Position numbers and translations under genes: made by a program. The notes beneath the pieces were generated by a model, which was not told where the DNA came from, ran no database searches, and saw only the letters and a list, made by a program, of their open reading frames with translations. A stretch of DNA of 64,000 bases from Thunnus maccoyii. Lineage: Eukaryota > Chordata > Actinopteri > Scombriformes > Scombridae. Of this stretch, positions 25,828 to 36,246 are shown one piece after another; the stretch's first letter is position 1; each line of letters opens with the position of its first letter. Location: assembly GCF_910596095.1 (NCBI RefSeq), contig NC_056546.1, positions 20,922,425-20,986,424 on the forward strand, read 5' to 3'.

Positions 25828-27353
25828 TCAAAAGTTGAACTCCAACCACCCTGCCCTGTATGAGGGATCCTCCGTGAAGCCCAGGTTTTTAAAAAATCCA
25901 TAGGAGACTGTGTTATCTTCCTCTATGTAGCAGTACACCGGGTGTCCCTGAGCGTGCAGTCTCTTGGCCATGGTGCTGACCAACAATTTGGCGTAGCCTT
26001 TCCCTCTGTGCTCTGGCAGGGTGTACAACACCCCCAATGCATAGTAGTCATACACCAGAACCCAGGATACCGGCTGACCCTGCTCATCAGTGATGCAGCA
26101 TGAAGGGAAGTTGCTGATGAGGTTCTTAACGATCCTGTACCCTAGCTCATTCCCTCCAAACTTCCAGGTTTTATTCACTAAGTCAACATGGGAAAGGTCA
26201 AGAGATGAAATCCTTGATTCCAGCTCACTGTAAAAACAAAGATTAAATATACAAGTCATCTTATTGGTGAAAAGCACTCGATTCACTCTTAGTCGATACT
26301 GAGGGACATTTAAGTGTGATGCAAATGCAAGTGAAACATAGCCTTTCAACTAAAGTTATATGACTATACCTGTCAAATGCTGGTGAAAGCAGATGGCTGC
26401 AGTCTGGCAAATACAGGAGATGCACCAAAGTATAGCATCTGTAGTCTACTTGTCTGTCAGAGGACACCTCTTTGAGCATGGAGTCGTGGGAATAGTCAAA
26501 TCCTGTAGTGATTCACATGTTAAAACCACTCTGTTATTTCTCTTTCACTGCAACAACTGCAACAACATGGGGTGACAGAGCCTTCTCCATAGCTGCACCC
26601 TCCATCCGGAAGTCTCTCCCCAAACACATTTGAGACTGCACTGATCTGTCCATGTTAAAATCACTTATGTAAAGTGGCTTTGAGTACCCTGAAAAGCACT
26701 CTATGAATAAAATGGATTATTACTATTTATTAACTGACCTGCGTTGAGAAGAAGTCCATTCATGACTGCATAATAAAGCAATTTTTTACAAGACACCTTA
26801 TCTTCAGTGCCCTGAACTCACCTCCAATTAGGAAGTAGGTGCTCCAGTCAATTGCATTCTCCTCTGTCAGCATTTTCCTTAAAATCTGCTCATCCATGCT
26901 GTAGTATGTCACCTTTTTCATGAACTCCAAAGCGCGCTTGTTCTGTGAAATAAACACAAAATGTTGCAGTCATGTGGCATAAAATAAATATGGTAAAGAA
27001 AATATGGTAAAAAAAAAATAAAAATGGTAAAGCTTTCAAGTATCAAATTCATCAGTTTGATGGGAACTCACCTTGGGGTCAGGTCGGCAAATTATTACCT
27101 TAAAATCAGGCCATGTATCAACAAGTACCTCCAGTGTGTTTGGTTTGTTCCTGTTAATACCATGAAGGAAACCATAGACCTGCAAACACAAACAATTGGA
27201 CTTGAAACACCGCGTTTTATATGCTGACTCAACCAGGAGTGTGTTTTAAAGCTTTTGCAGCAGTCTGGTCTAAGTTACCTTAAAACTCTTGGGTAAGTGT
27301 TTTAGCAGAACTCCTTCAGCGATCAGCAGTTCGTCTTTATTCAGGACCTTCAT
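25828..27353 (-). CDS. Glycine N-acyltransferase-like protein, copy 2
   Basis: A second GLYAT-family gene in the same orientation as its neighbour. Exons (minus): 27353-27279, 27179-27072, 26942-26822, 26502-26370 and 26227-25828, about 278 residues. The N-terminus is MKVLNKDELLIAEGVLLKHL; the variable middle includes AIDWSTYFLIGG and YLPDCSHLLSPAF; the C-terminal GNAT-like part has VDLVNKTWKFGG and the same 14-residue LYTLPEHRGKGYAK loop as copy 1. Intron positions and phases equal those of copy 1, so the pair arose by tandem duplication, while the first three exons differ strongly and suggest different substrates. A LINE tail sits in the intron after exon 3. Confidence 0.89.
26571..26735 (+). 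mobile_element. LINE 3' fragment (L2/Rex-like)
   Basis: The plus strand carries decayed ORF2 C-terminal codons (AFSIAAPSIRKSLPKHI) and then the usual tail with AAAAGCACTCTATGAATAAA and a TTATTA end. It is a 5'-truncated, interrupted copy inside an intron of the second GLYAT-like gene. Confidence 0.75.
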
Positions 27354-28745
27354 GTTTGAGGAGTGGAGCTTCCTTACTGGTGCGGAATGTTGGTTTAAAC
27401 TGCTCTTTTCAAATGGTTTCAAGAGTTCAGCTTTCGCTAATCATTAATAGCCAGTCATCACCGTTAGATTTTTTTCCTAGGACGGCGAAGTCACGACCCG
27501 CCCTACTTTGTCTCTGATTGGCTTACCCTGATATTTTTACCCTAGCTCTAACCAATAACACTCCTCATGTCTAAACTTAACCAACCCAACCAACGAAGGC
27601 AACGCGTACTAGCCAATCGGAAGTACAGTAGGGCGGGTCATGACTTCCCCTTCCTAGGAAAAATAAAACCTGGTTTACCGTTATATCACTCATGTCTCAT
27701 ACCGACAGCGTCTGCACCATGGCTGTATGTAAGATTGTAAGATGTATGTGTTTAATGTATGTATGTATTTAAAATGCACCAATAGTAGACTACTTGCTGT
27801 TTGAAATTTAGAAATGAAGGCCTTTCTTCTTTGTTTATTTATTTATTTATTGTCTGAATCTTATTTCATTTTATTCCGTTTTGTTTGTATAATTATTACA
27901 GACCGAGATAAACGTCAGTGCTAAAAAAAAAATCAAAGCGGTGAACACTGTACACTATGTATTGCTGTGGCAGTAACATCTGGATTCCAGATCTCGCCTG
28001 TCTATAAAGACTTACCACACATTTGGCTATTCAAAGGGCCACAGCTAACATCAGCATACTAGATGCTGCAGCTGTGTCACCCTGGATTTCCATTGATGCC
28101 ATTATTCTGTTGGTGAACCTGCAATTTCAGCATGAAATATTTCTGCTCCAAGTTTATCTTACATACAAATAAATCAGTCTATTCACCATAAAGTATGTCA
28201 ATGTTTTAGTATTAGTGAAGGAATAATTGGAATAATTATTGCAAGACGATTTTTCATATTATAAAATGAATAAAACATATTGGGAGCAGGGTTTTATAAA
28301 TAAATTAAATAGTGCACAATATAGAATCTTAATATAATAGTGTAGAAAATAATACAAACACCATGGCCTTCAAGTATCACTAATATACTTGGATGGACTG
28401 TGTGGACAGCCATATTGAGTATTTTGTGGGCCCGCACCAACAAACAGGGCTCAGTCTGAGCAGGTTAGCACCATCACTGGCCTATGCTAAAGATTTCTAC
28501 CTTATGACCAGCATTGTGTGATCTTTGCTGCTCGCTATCAGGACAGGCTGACTGCAGGGAGATTCATGTCTTCACGAAAGAAAAAAGTTCCCCCCATGTG
28601 TGGAGAGCCTGATGTGTCTCCCCTGCTCAATGGGCAGTTATTTTAGTTAGGCTCTGTGGGATTCATAAGAGTCCCAAGAATAAAGGAAAGGAGTCCCTGT
28701 CAAAGATGGTCTCTAATCCTGCAGGATCATAGAAGAATTTGACAG

Positions 28746-29222
28746 TTGGTTCACTGTAATGAGGAGATAATGCACCACAGTGCAACTATTGGAGCTAAAC
28801 TCAGCTTGATTTATGCAGTGGTACAACAAGCAGGTGGCTGGAGGCTCTCGCACTGGTCTTGTAGGGGATTCAGTTGCCTCCTTCTTTCCCTGTGGCTGCT
28901 GCTAGGCTTCCTCCACATGTTAAAGTCAGCCCTGCTGTTGCCCATCAACCAGCAGGCATTCAGCATGTATATCAATGGCTACAGATTGGGCCAGGCAAAG
29001 ACCAAAAAGAGAGCCATCACTGTGGGATTCGGTATCACATCAGCTGTGCCCGAGAAGCTGTCTGCCAAGAGGCAGCTCATCCAAAAGCCTAAAGCTGCAG
29101 GACTCATCTTTGTCCATCCTCATCTCTCAACTAGTATCCCAACAGCCCCATCCACATTCATCTCTCCCCAAGCACATTCCTCTGTCTCCCCTTCAACAGG
29201 AAATAGTTCATTTAAGATATAA
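28746..29222 (+). other. Open reading frame of 158 codons, unrecognised
   Basis: A continuous frame with ATG, locally GC-richer than its surroundings, encoding a hydrophobic stretch (about residues 45-65, SCLLLSLWLLLGFLHMLKSA) and a Ser/Pro/Thr-rich end. All three plus frames are partly open here, which favours composition over selection. I recognise no domain, no splice partner and no clear promoter. It may be a degraded exon or chance. Confidence 0.2.
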
Positions 29223-29995
29223 AAAAAAACAACAGTTTGATTGCAAGTACTAAGATTTCCAGGCTGTCAGTGAACATATCAGTTTAGAAGCTGTGAAGCC
29301 TGTCAGTCACTCCCACTATGACAGTGATTTGTGTGAGATAACATACCTGTGACTGTGACAGTTATTCAACTGCTGCTACCAGGTGATATTATTATACTGA
29401 ACAAAAAGCTCTCAGGATTTTTTTTTAAATATTTCAAACCATCTAGGAAGAACAGCTACATAAGTGATGAATATTTGAATTTGTTTGGTGACTACAGCAG
29501 GTCTTGAGACATTAGATCAAGCATGTGCTTATCTGAAATATGACTAACCACATATTTGACTGATGAAAAGGATAAAGCCAACAACTTTGTCAGCAAGCTA
29601 TATATTTCCAGTGTGTGTCATCCTTGAATTTCCATTTGCTGCCATCTGTTAAGACTTGTTGACAGAGACCATTAAACTGTTGCTGAACCTGCAATTACAA
29701 CATCGACCATTTGTAAGATTCATCTTCAAGTTTATCTGAAAGACGATAAATAAAACTAAACCATTAAACTAAAAGTAATTTAACTATAGAAGCATGACAA
29801 TTTTTCAAAGAAGACCAATTAATCCAAAAATTTTTAGACTTAAAGCGGATAAGATTTGTTTCTTCCTCCTGCTCCTTTTCGATCATGGGAATGTGTATCT
29901 TTTTTTTTTTTTTTTTTTTTTTACAGACTGCCGGATATATTTTACATAAAAGTCTGTGTTGGTAGTGTTCACTGAGCAAAAAAATATACAAAATG

Positions 29996-30060
29996 TGAGT
30001 GAAATGAAACTTTGTTGATCCCCAGCAGGGAAATTCACGTTGACATTCACAAAGAAAGTA
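29996..30060 (-). repeat. Short LINE-tail-like repeat
   Basis: Contains ACTTTGTTGATCCCCAGCAG followed by GGAAATTCA, a motif shared by the ends of many dispersed fish retroposons (TTTATTGATCCC...GGGAAATTC). It is short and its parent family is not certain; strand is tentative. Confidence 0.4.
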
Positions 30061-30652
30061 TAAAAAAAAACAAAAAAACTTTGAATTTTATATTGAATTG
30101 AATATATATAGTTTTTCTTTCCTCTTTACTTTCATATCCTTATTGGCCAATGTCAGGTGACAAATACGAACACTGGAAAAAAAACCCTACAAAACAACCT
30201 TGCTGAACAACTTTTCTGTACTTCTCCCAAAATAATAGAATATAAAACTGAAGTGTACCTCTATACTGTATGTTTACCAGTGGAAGGTCTGAATGACTAA
30301 TTCACACATGGACACAATTAATTAAGTTCAGGTGTTACTTTAATTTCAAATTAAAACAGAATGTGATTTTCAATAAGCTAAAATGCAGTACACAATTATT
30401 TGTTATTGGCAAGGTTCAATGATTATGTATTAAAAGTAGTTCCCGCTAATAGTTCCTCTAAAAGTTGATGTACGGTTGCCTCTACATTGTTATACTGCAT
30501 AGCTTGACTGGAAGTCTGAAACCCTGACTTTCAATTCAGCATAAGCAGAAAATGCAAACCTTAATACTTGTGGGGTTAATCTAAAGAAAAATACACATCA
30601 AAGTATTGTGTGTGTGAAGGTTAATCTGCAAAGAAAGCCATCACTGAAGATC

Positions 30653-32126
30653 TCAGACGCTGCATTTCTCATCCAGCACACTGATATCGTTAATCCATGG
30701 GCGGCTCCACACTGTAAAGGTGCACAGGTAAGGCTGTGGGGAAAAAAAAGTTAAGAATACACATTATATATCTGAAATAAAACAGCATATATCAGTGAAT
30801 CTTTGAGATTCTAACATTGTCAAAAAAATGACATTTTTGGTTTTTAATATGGTATAATGAAGTCTTCTCATGAAGCACTGTAAAAGATGCAACTCCCCAT
30901 GCCCCACGTTCAATGAGAAAACAGTGATTCTAGCTTAAATATGTTACACATGATCATGGTTTTTTCATGATCAAATTTCATGACAGCAATTAAATATTTT
31001 CTCCTTTCACAGGAATATCATTATTTAAGGGCTATTGTCTCTTTATTTTGTTTAAATGAGTCATCTGGGTATGTTGGGATGGTGTTATTAGCACAGGGTG
31101 GTAGCTGATTCCTCTTGCTTCAGCCTGTCTAGCTCTAACTTCTCTTTATGGCAACAAAAACCAACAAAGCTCAGTGGATTAAAGAGGGGAAGTGTTTCAC
31201 AATCTGATAGTTTGCTGTCTACTGTTAAACTTCAAGTCAACTGTACGCCATTTAAACATTGTGTTTAGTAAGTCCCACAGGCAAGAATAAATAGTATTTT
31301 ATCCCCAGAAGCTGAGGTTGTCATTACCCGAGCCTTTGCAAGGTCTTGGTGGATGGCACACACTTCATTTACACTGTCCTTCCTGCAGGAGGTCTTTCCC
31401 ATTCTCACAGTTATGACATACTTGGTGCCAGCAACAACCTGTAAAGAGAAATAGGTGAGACATGGTTATACAGATCAAGGTAAACCTTTATAATAAAGAA
31501 CTGTAGCAGTCCTGCAAACGATTTCAGGACGCTACAAAATTAAAGAGAAACTGACAGGACTCATTGTCCGTCATGAAGTTTGTTTGGTGTCTTGGAAAAA
31601 GCCAGAGAGGACCTGCAGTTGAATCACTGTGATTTCAGGACACAGGAAATGATTTGATTGGATTATGGTGGCTGTCAAAGAGCCAGATTTTATTTCACTG
31701 ATCCTATGCTACACGGTAAATAGGTAAACAGGCAGATTACTTCACATAGGAAAATTGTAGAGATTTCTCCCGGTTTGATGAGTAAAAACGAAACCTTTAA
31801 CAGGCCTGTTCACAGCTGGTGATATCTCATATCACACCGCGGCCTATTTATAAACTGGATTGTTGATCATCAGTTTAGAAAAATCGTCTGTAGACATTGA
31901 CAAATGCAAATCAGATGTTACTGACCTGACTCTGAACCTTCACCACTTCTGCCACTTGGCTGAGGTACAGATCGTTGGTGCCTCTGTTGTGTTTGACGAC
32001 GGCGAAGTTGAGAGCATTTCGTGCCCCCTCGTCATTCACATCTATGTCTCTCAGCCCCCCCACCAAAGCTCCTAAACCGGCGGTGAAAACCGCAGCAAGA
32101 ACAGGAACGACAAGTTTCCACATCAT
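30653..32126 (-). CDS. Secreted family-2 cystatin (cystatin C-like)
   Basis: A cysteine protease inhibitor of the C1 (papain/cathepsin) type. Exons (minus): 32126-31926, 31438-31328 and 30733-30653, giving 130 residues, the standard three-exon cystatin layout. Residues 1-20 (MMWKLVVPVLAAVFTAGLGA) form a signal peptide. All three inhibitory elements are seen: the N-terminal Gly (LVGGLRDI), the QVVAG loop spanning the exon 1-2 join, and the C-terminal Pro-Trp (SRPWIND). Four cysteines (TSC, EVC, YLC, EKC) fit the two conserved disulfides, so the inhibitor looks active. A second in-frame ATG lies at 32123. It is transcribed away from ephx1. Confidence 0.93.
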
Positions 32127-32180
32127 GTTTTTGAGGCTGTTGGAGACTCAAGACAACAAAACAACTCCCAATGTTTCTGC

Positions 32181-32195
32181 CCTATTATATAAATA
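32181..32195 (-). promoter_or_regulatory. Probable TATA box of the cystatin gene
   Basis: The minus strand reads CTATTTATATAATAG about 55-70 bases upstream of the cystatin ATG, a plausible TATA element giving a short 5' UTR. No other strong core-promoter signal is seen between the two divergent genes. Confidence 0.45.
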
Positions 32196-32551
32196 GCGAC
32201 GTCATAGCGGGGCAGTGCAAGGTGATTGGCACATCTCGCAGCCAATCAACAATCTGTGTCATTCAAACCCCGCCTCACCAAAAGAGCCAGTCGCGAGTGT
32301 GTTCGTTTTGCACACCAGTGAATCCCGCAATTGCTTCCTCCATTTGTGGACTTGGAAAAACTATTTGTCAATGTATATTTAAAGGGAAGCAAACAAGGTA
32401 TGTTGAGACGCATGGTGGTTGCATTTTAGTATATTTGTACACAAGTCTGGAACCGCAGTGCGCATGATTAACAATTATTGAACTCTGTCCTGGTGCAGAC
32501 CTAAAAAAAAAAAAAAAGCATCTGTGGACTTTCACCTTTGGAACAGTGACA

Positions 32552-35500
32552 ATGCAAAGACTGCAGGTTTTGAAGTAAGTAGCCTTTTACTATTAATAAC
32601 TGCTCTAATTTTTATAGAGGTATAAATATATGTAATGAGCTCATTGCTTTCTCTTTATATTTCCACACTTTGCAGGGAGGCTTTCTTTGGCTTGGATGCT
32701 GCCCAGCAGCAGCAGCTTCTGATAGGATCAGCTGTGGCAGCAGGGGGAGCACTGGCATACATGGTGCACAGGAGAAGACAAGTCAAAAGTATTCCTCTGG
32801 GTGAGGGATGGTGGGGTGCAGGGGAGAAGCCACTGTCAGAGGATGAGAACATCTATCCCTTTAAAGTACAAACCTCGGATGAAGAGATTAGGGTAATTTT
32901 TGGGCTATTGATTAACATGTTCATCACATTGAAGGAGACACAATAAACCGGTAACATGTTTATGTGAAGTAATCAACAATGTCCCCATTCAACAGGACCT
33001 TCATGAGCGAATTGACAGAACCCGCTACACTGATCCTTTAGAAGATAGCGGCTTTCAGTATGGATTCAACTGCACTTATCTCAAGAAAGTGGTTTCCTAT
33101 TGGAGACATGAATTTGACTGGAAAAAGCAGGTGGAAGTGCTTAACAAGTATCCACACTTCAAAACTAAAATTGAAGGTACTCACAGCTAGGCATGGGATG
33201 ATATGAAAATTTCACATCATGATTATCCGGGCCAAAATAATTGCGATTCATGATATCCCGATAATTATCAAAATATAGTTAAAACTCTTAAAATGGCACT
33301 AAAACATACTGTAATCACTTTACCTTACATTTCATTAAGAAACAAATATTTTTATTGCATCACAGTGACACTGACACTTTTTTTTTTAGTGAACATCCTT
33401 TTTAGTGAAAAACAAGCAATCAAACAATAACTGGAAAGATACATCTCTCTCTTGTAGCAATTCAAAATAAATCAGGAAATCAAGATAGGACTGTACATTA
33501 ACAAGCTAGACAGCTTTTCCAAGTCACTTGTGGGGATTTTCACGATTATCCCGATAATGTAAATTCACCACAATCAACTTATCTTGAGTGTTTTTTTTTT
33601 TTTTATCGTGATCTGTGACAAAGTCTTTTATCGTCCCATCCCTACTGAATGGTTTGCTTTGCTTTACAGTCCCTAAAAATGTGTCTTTTTGGCCCAGAGT
33701 TAAGTACACCCACCATTTTTACTTTTCACACCAATGATTTGATACAGGACTGGACGTGCATTTCATCCATGTGCGGCCACCACATCGTGAGAACCAGAAG
33801 GTTCTGCCTCTTATGCTTGTTCACGGCTGGCCTGGCTCCTTCTTTGAGTTCTACAAGATTCTGCCACTTCTCACAGAGAACCAGAGTGGTCTTGTGTTCG
33901 AGGTCATATGCCCATCTATACCTGGCTACGGTTTCTCAGAAGCCCCTCATAAACAAGGTGGGTGTTGCTAAATAAAATCATACATTTCATCTTGAGCAGC
34001 AGATGTTTACAGATGTGCTTTACTGTATCTCTCCTGTTCAGGATTTGACAGTCTTGCCGCTGCCAGAATTTTCCTGACACTGATGGAGCGTTTAGGATTT
34101 TCCCAGTTCTATCTGCAGGGAGGAGACTGGGGCTCCCTCATCACCACCAACATGGCACAGATGAAGCCTCAGTAAGACAGTCAGCAAAACAAGCCCTTCC
34201 AGAAAACACGTGATGTGTTTTCACTGCACTGGAATTTCCACCTCCCACTTGTTGTTTTTTTTTTTAAATGGAGCATTGTGACATTTCTTAACAAAAGTGT
34301 GATACAGTGTTTGCGGTGTGCAAAGTGCAGAATTTACCAAAAAAACACTGACACTACACATTCCTAGATTAAGGATACTTTTACCAATACCCAAACATGA
34401 TGAAACTAGCATTTATAGCTATAAACTGACACAGGTTACAATGTGTCAAGACCTTTTAATCTTAAGTGAAATTGTTAATTTTTATTTTTGCATGCTTTCT
34501 TTGTAATCTGTCTTCCAGGTGCGTGAAAGGTCTCCACTTAAACATGTTTACATCAAAAAATGGGCTCAATGTTCTGTTGTCCCTCCTGATTGGTCCTTAT
34601 CTGCCCTTCTTGGTGGGCTTCAGTCGGGAAGATGTCCGCCGGCTGTTCCCTTACTTTGAGAAGAATGTCTGGGAGATCTTGAGGGAAACAGGCTACTTTC
34701 ACATTCAGGCCACTAAACCTGACACTGCAGGTGGGAACACACACAAACAGGCTCGCTGATGATCACATTGACTCTGTTCACAGGTCAAAGACAAACTTAG
34801 ATCAAAAAGCTAATTGTTCCACATGTTTTGTGATCTCAGTATACTAGTATTTCAGCTCCTAATATAGCTTACGTCATGTTAACAGGGTGTGGAGTGAATG
34901 ACTCCCCTGTAGGCTTGGCTGCCTACATTCTAGAGAAGTTCTCCTCCTGGACTGATCTGAAGAACAGAGACCTGGTGGATGGTGGGCTGGAGAGGTACAA
35001 GAGGGCTCACCTTTTGACCTTTTTAGTATTTTCAGCAGTGGAATTATATGGAGATATGTTCAACAAAGTTTATGATTGTTGCTTGCTGTAAATATATATA
35101 TATATATGTATTGGCTCTGTTTGTACAGAAAATTCAGCCTGAACGACCTCTTGACAAACGTCATGATCTACTGGACCACAGGGTCCATTGTCTCCTCCAT
35201 GCGCTTCTACAAAGAGAACTTAAAGGGTAATCCTAATAAAAGAGTGGATTCAAGGTATGTAGCTCATAGCTCAAGTGCTCAAACTCTTAAAACTATGACG
35301 TTGCAGATTTGGCAAGTACACATATTAGTATCCTTTCATGTGATGACCCTTGCTTTGGTAGGCCTCTGATAAGTTTCCTTTTTTGTTTTAGGACAGCGAT
35401 ATTTGTGCCTACTGGACTGGCTGCCTTCCCAGGGGAGCTGATGCACTGCCCTCAATCATGGGCACAAATTCGCTATAAAAACATCTACTCCTACACTTTC

Positions 35501-35593
35501 ATGCCTCGAGGTGGTCACTTTGCTGCCTTTGAGGAGCCCCAGCTGCTGGCCGACGATCTTGTCCAGTTTGTTAAAAAGGTGGAGAAGTTGTGA
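32552..35593 (+). CDS. ephx1: Microsomal epoxide hydrolase 1
   Basis: EPHX1 hydrolyses epoxides to diols at the ER membrane in xenobiotic metabolism. Exons: 32552-32574, 32676-32892, 32996-33176, 33748-33957, 34042-34171, 34519-34730, 34886-34994, 35129-35254 and 35392-35593, encoding about 469 residues (human 455). A hydrophobic anchor (about 21-40) precedes the family motif IPLGEGWWGAG. The alpha/beta-hydrolase core has the oxyanion HGWPGS (166-171), nucleophile Asp239 in GGDWGS, acid Glu418 in FPGELMH and His445 in PRGGHFAAFEEP. All catalytic residues are present. Exon 1 encodes only 8 residues, and the N-terminus differs from mammals. AATAAA is at 35789-35794. The gene is head-to-head with the cystatin and tail-to-tail with mad2l1bp. 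Confidence 0.95.
33184..33646. mobile_element. hAT-like MITE in an ephx1 intron
   Basis: The left end CAGCTAGGCATGGGATGATA and the inverse of the right end, CAGTAGGGATGGGACGATAA, match apart from a one-base indel and a few substitutions. The element is 463 bp, A/T-rich, with no transposase. Inner sequence repeats ATTATC/GATAAT words in inverted fashion. It occupies most of the intron between the exons ending 33176 and starting 33748. Target duplication is not evident. Confidence 0.68.
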
Positions 35594-35784
35594 ACCCATT
35601 GACGCACTCAGACCAACATAATTATCATGCATCCGTCCTTTATTATTGCTGTTGTGTTAGATTTTGATCATTCCAAATGAGACCTATATGCACATCTTTG
35701 TAATTAAGATGCTTCTCACACTACAATGCCTCTAATTGTTTGATTTGCATACAAAACTGCAGCACTGTTGAAATCGTATTCAGG

Positions 35785-35794
35785 TTTTAATAAA
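35785..35794. promoter_or_regulatory. Back-to-back poly(A) signals between ephx1 and mad2l1bp
   Basis: The 10-base stretch TTTTAATAAA gives AATAAA on the plus strand for ephx1 and ATTAAA on the minus strand. The plus signal is 196 bases after the ephx1 stop. The minus signal is about 460 bases after the mad2l1bp stop and would be its end only if nearer signals are not used. Confidence 0.4.
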
Positions 35795-36246
35795 TGTAAA
35801 CATATACACAGATGATACTGGCACTCCTACGTGTTCAAGGATTGGTTTAAAGAGCAATATGATGCATTATACCTTTCAAGTTATGCTCATTAAAACTATA
35901 TAGCACCAATGTTATGTGTGTTGTTGTGTTAAACATAAATATAAACAATAATACACATTGCCATAAAGAAGATTTCAAGACATGCCAACAAATCCTCTTG
36001 AGAAAACATTTTCTCAGTATTTCAGAAAACTATACAAATGATAACTATACTGATTGTGACAATAAACCCACTATTGTGTTAAACAACATAGTTTTAATCA
36101 CAGGTAGAAACTCATCATTCTTTAAAATATGTACAGCTCAATTAAAGTTCAAAATTCACTTGAACCACCATTAAAATGTAAATGTAATATACAGGCTCCT
36201 CAAAGAGAGCCTCTCCTATCTCAGACTACACACTCCTCTTTTTGGG

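Larger units (their letters stand above)
27354..30652. other. Intergenic DNA between the GLYAT-like gene and the cystatin
   Basis: About 3.3 kb. The first 350 bases are the probable promoter of GLYAT-like copy 2. A GC-richer stretch at 28746-29222 is open for 158 codons on the plus strand but has no family resemblance I recognise. A short LINE-tail-like piece is at 29996-30060. A 22-base T run (about 29900-29922) precedes it. The right end should hold the cystatin 3' UTR. Confidence 0.5.
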
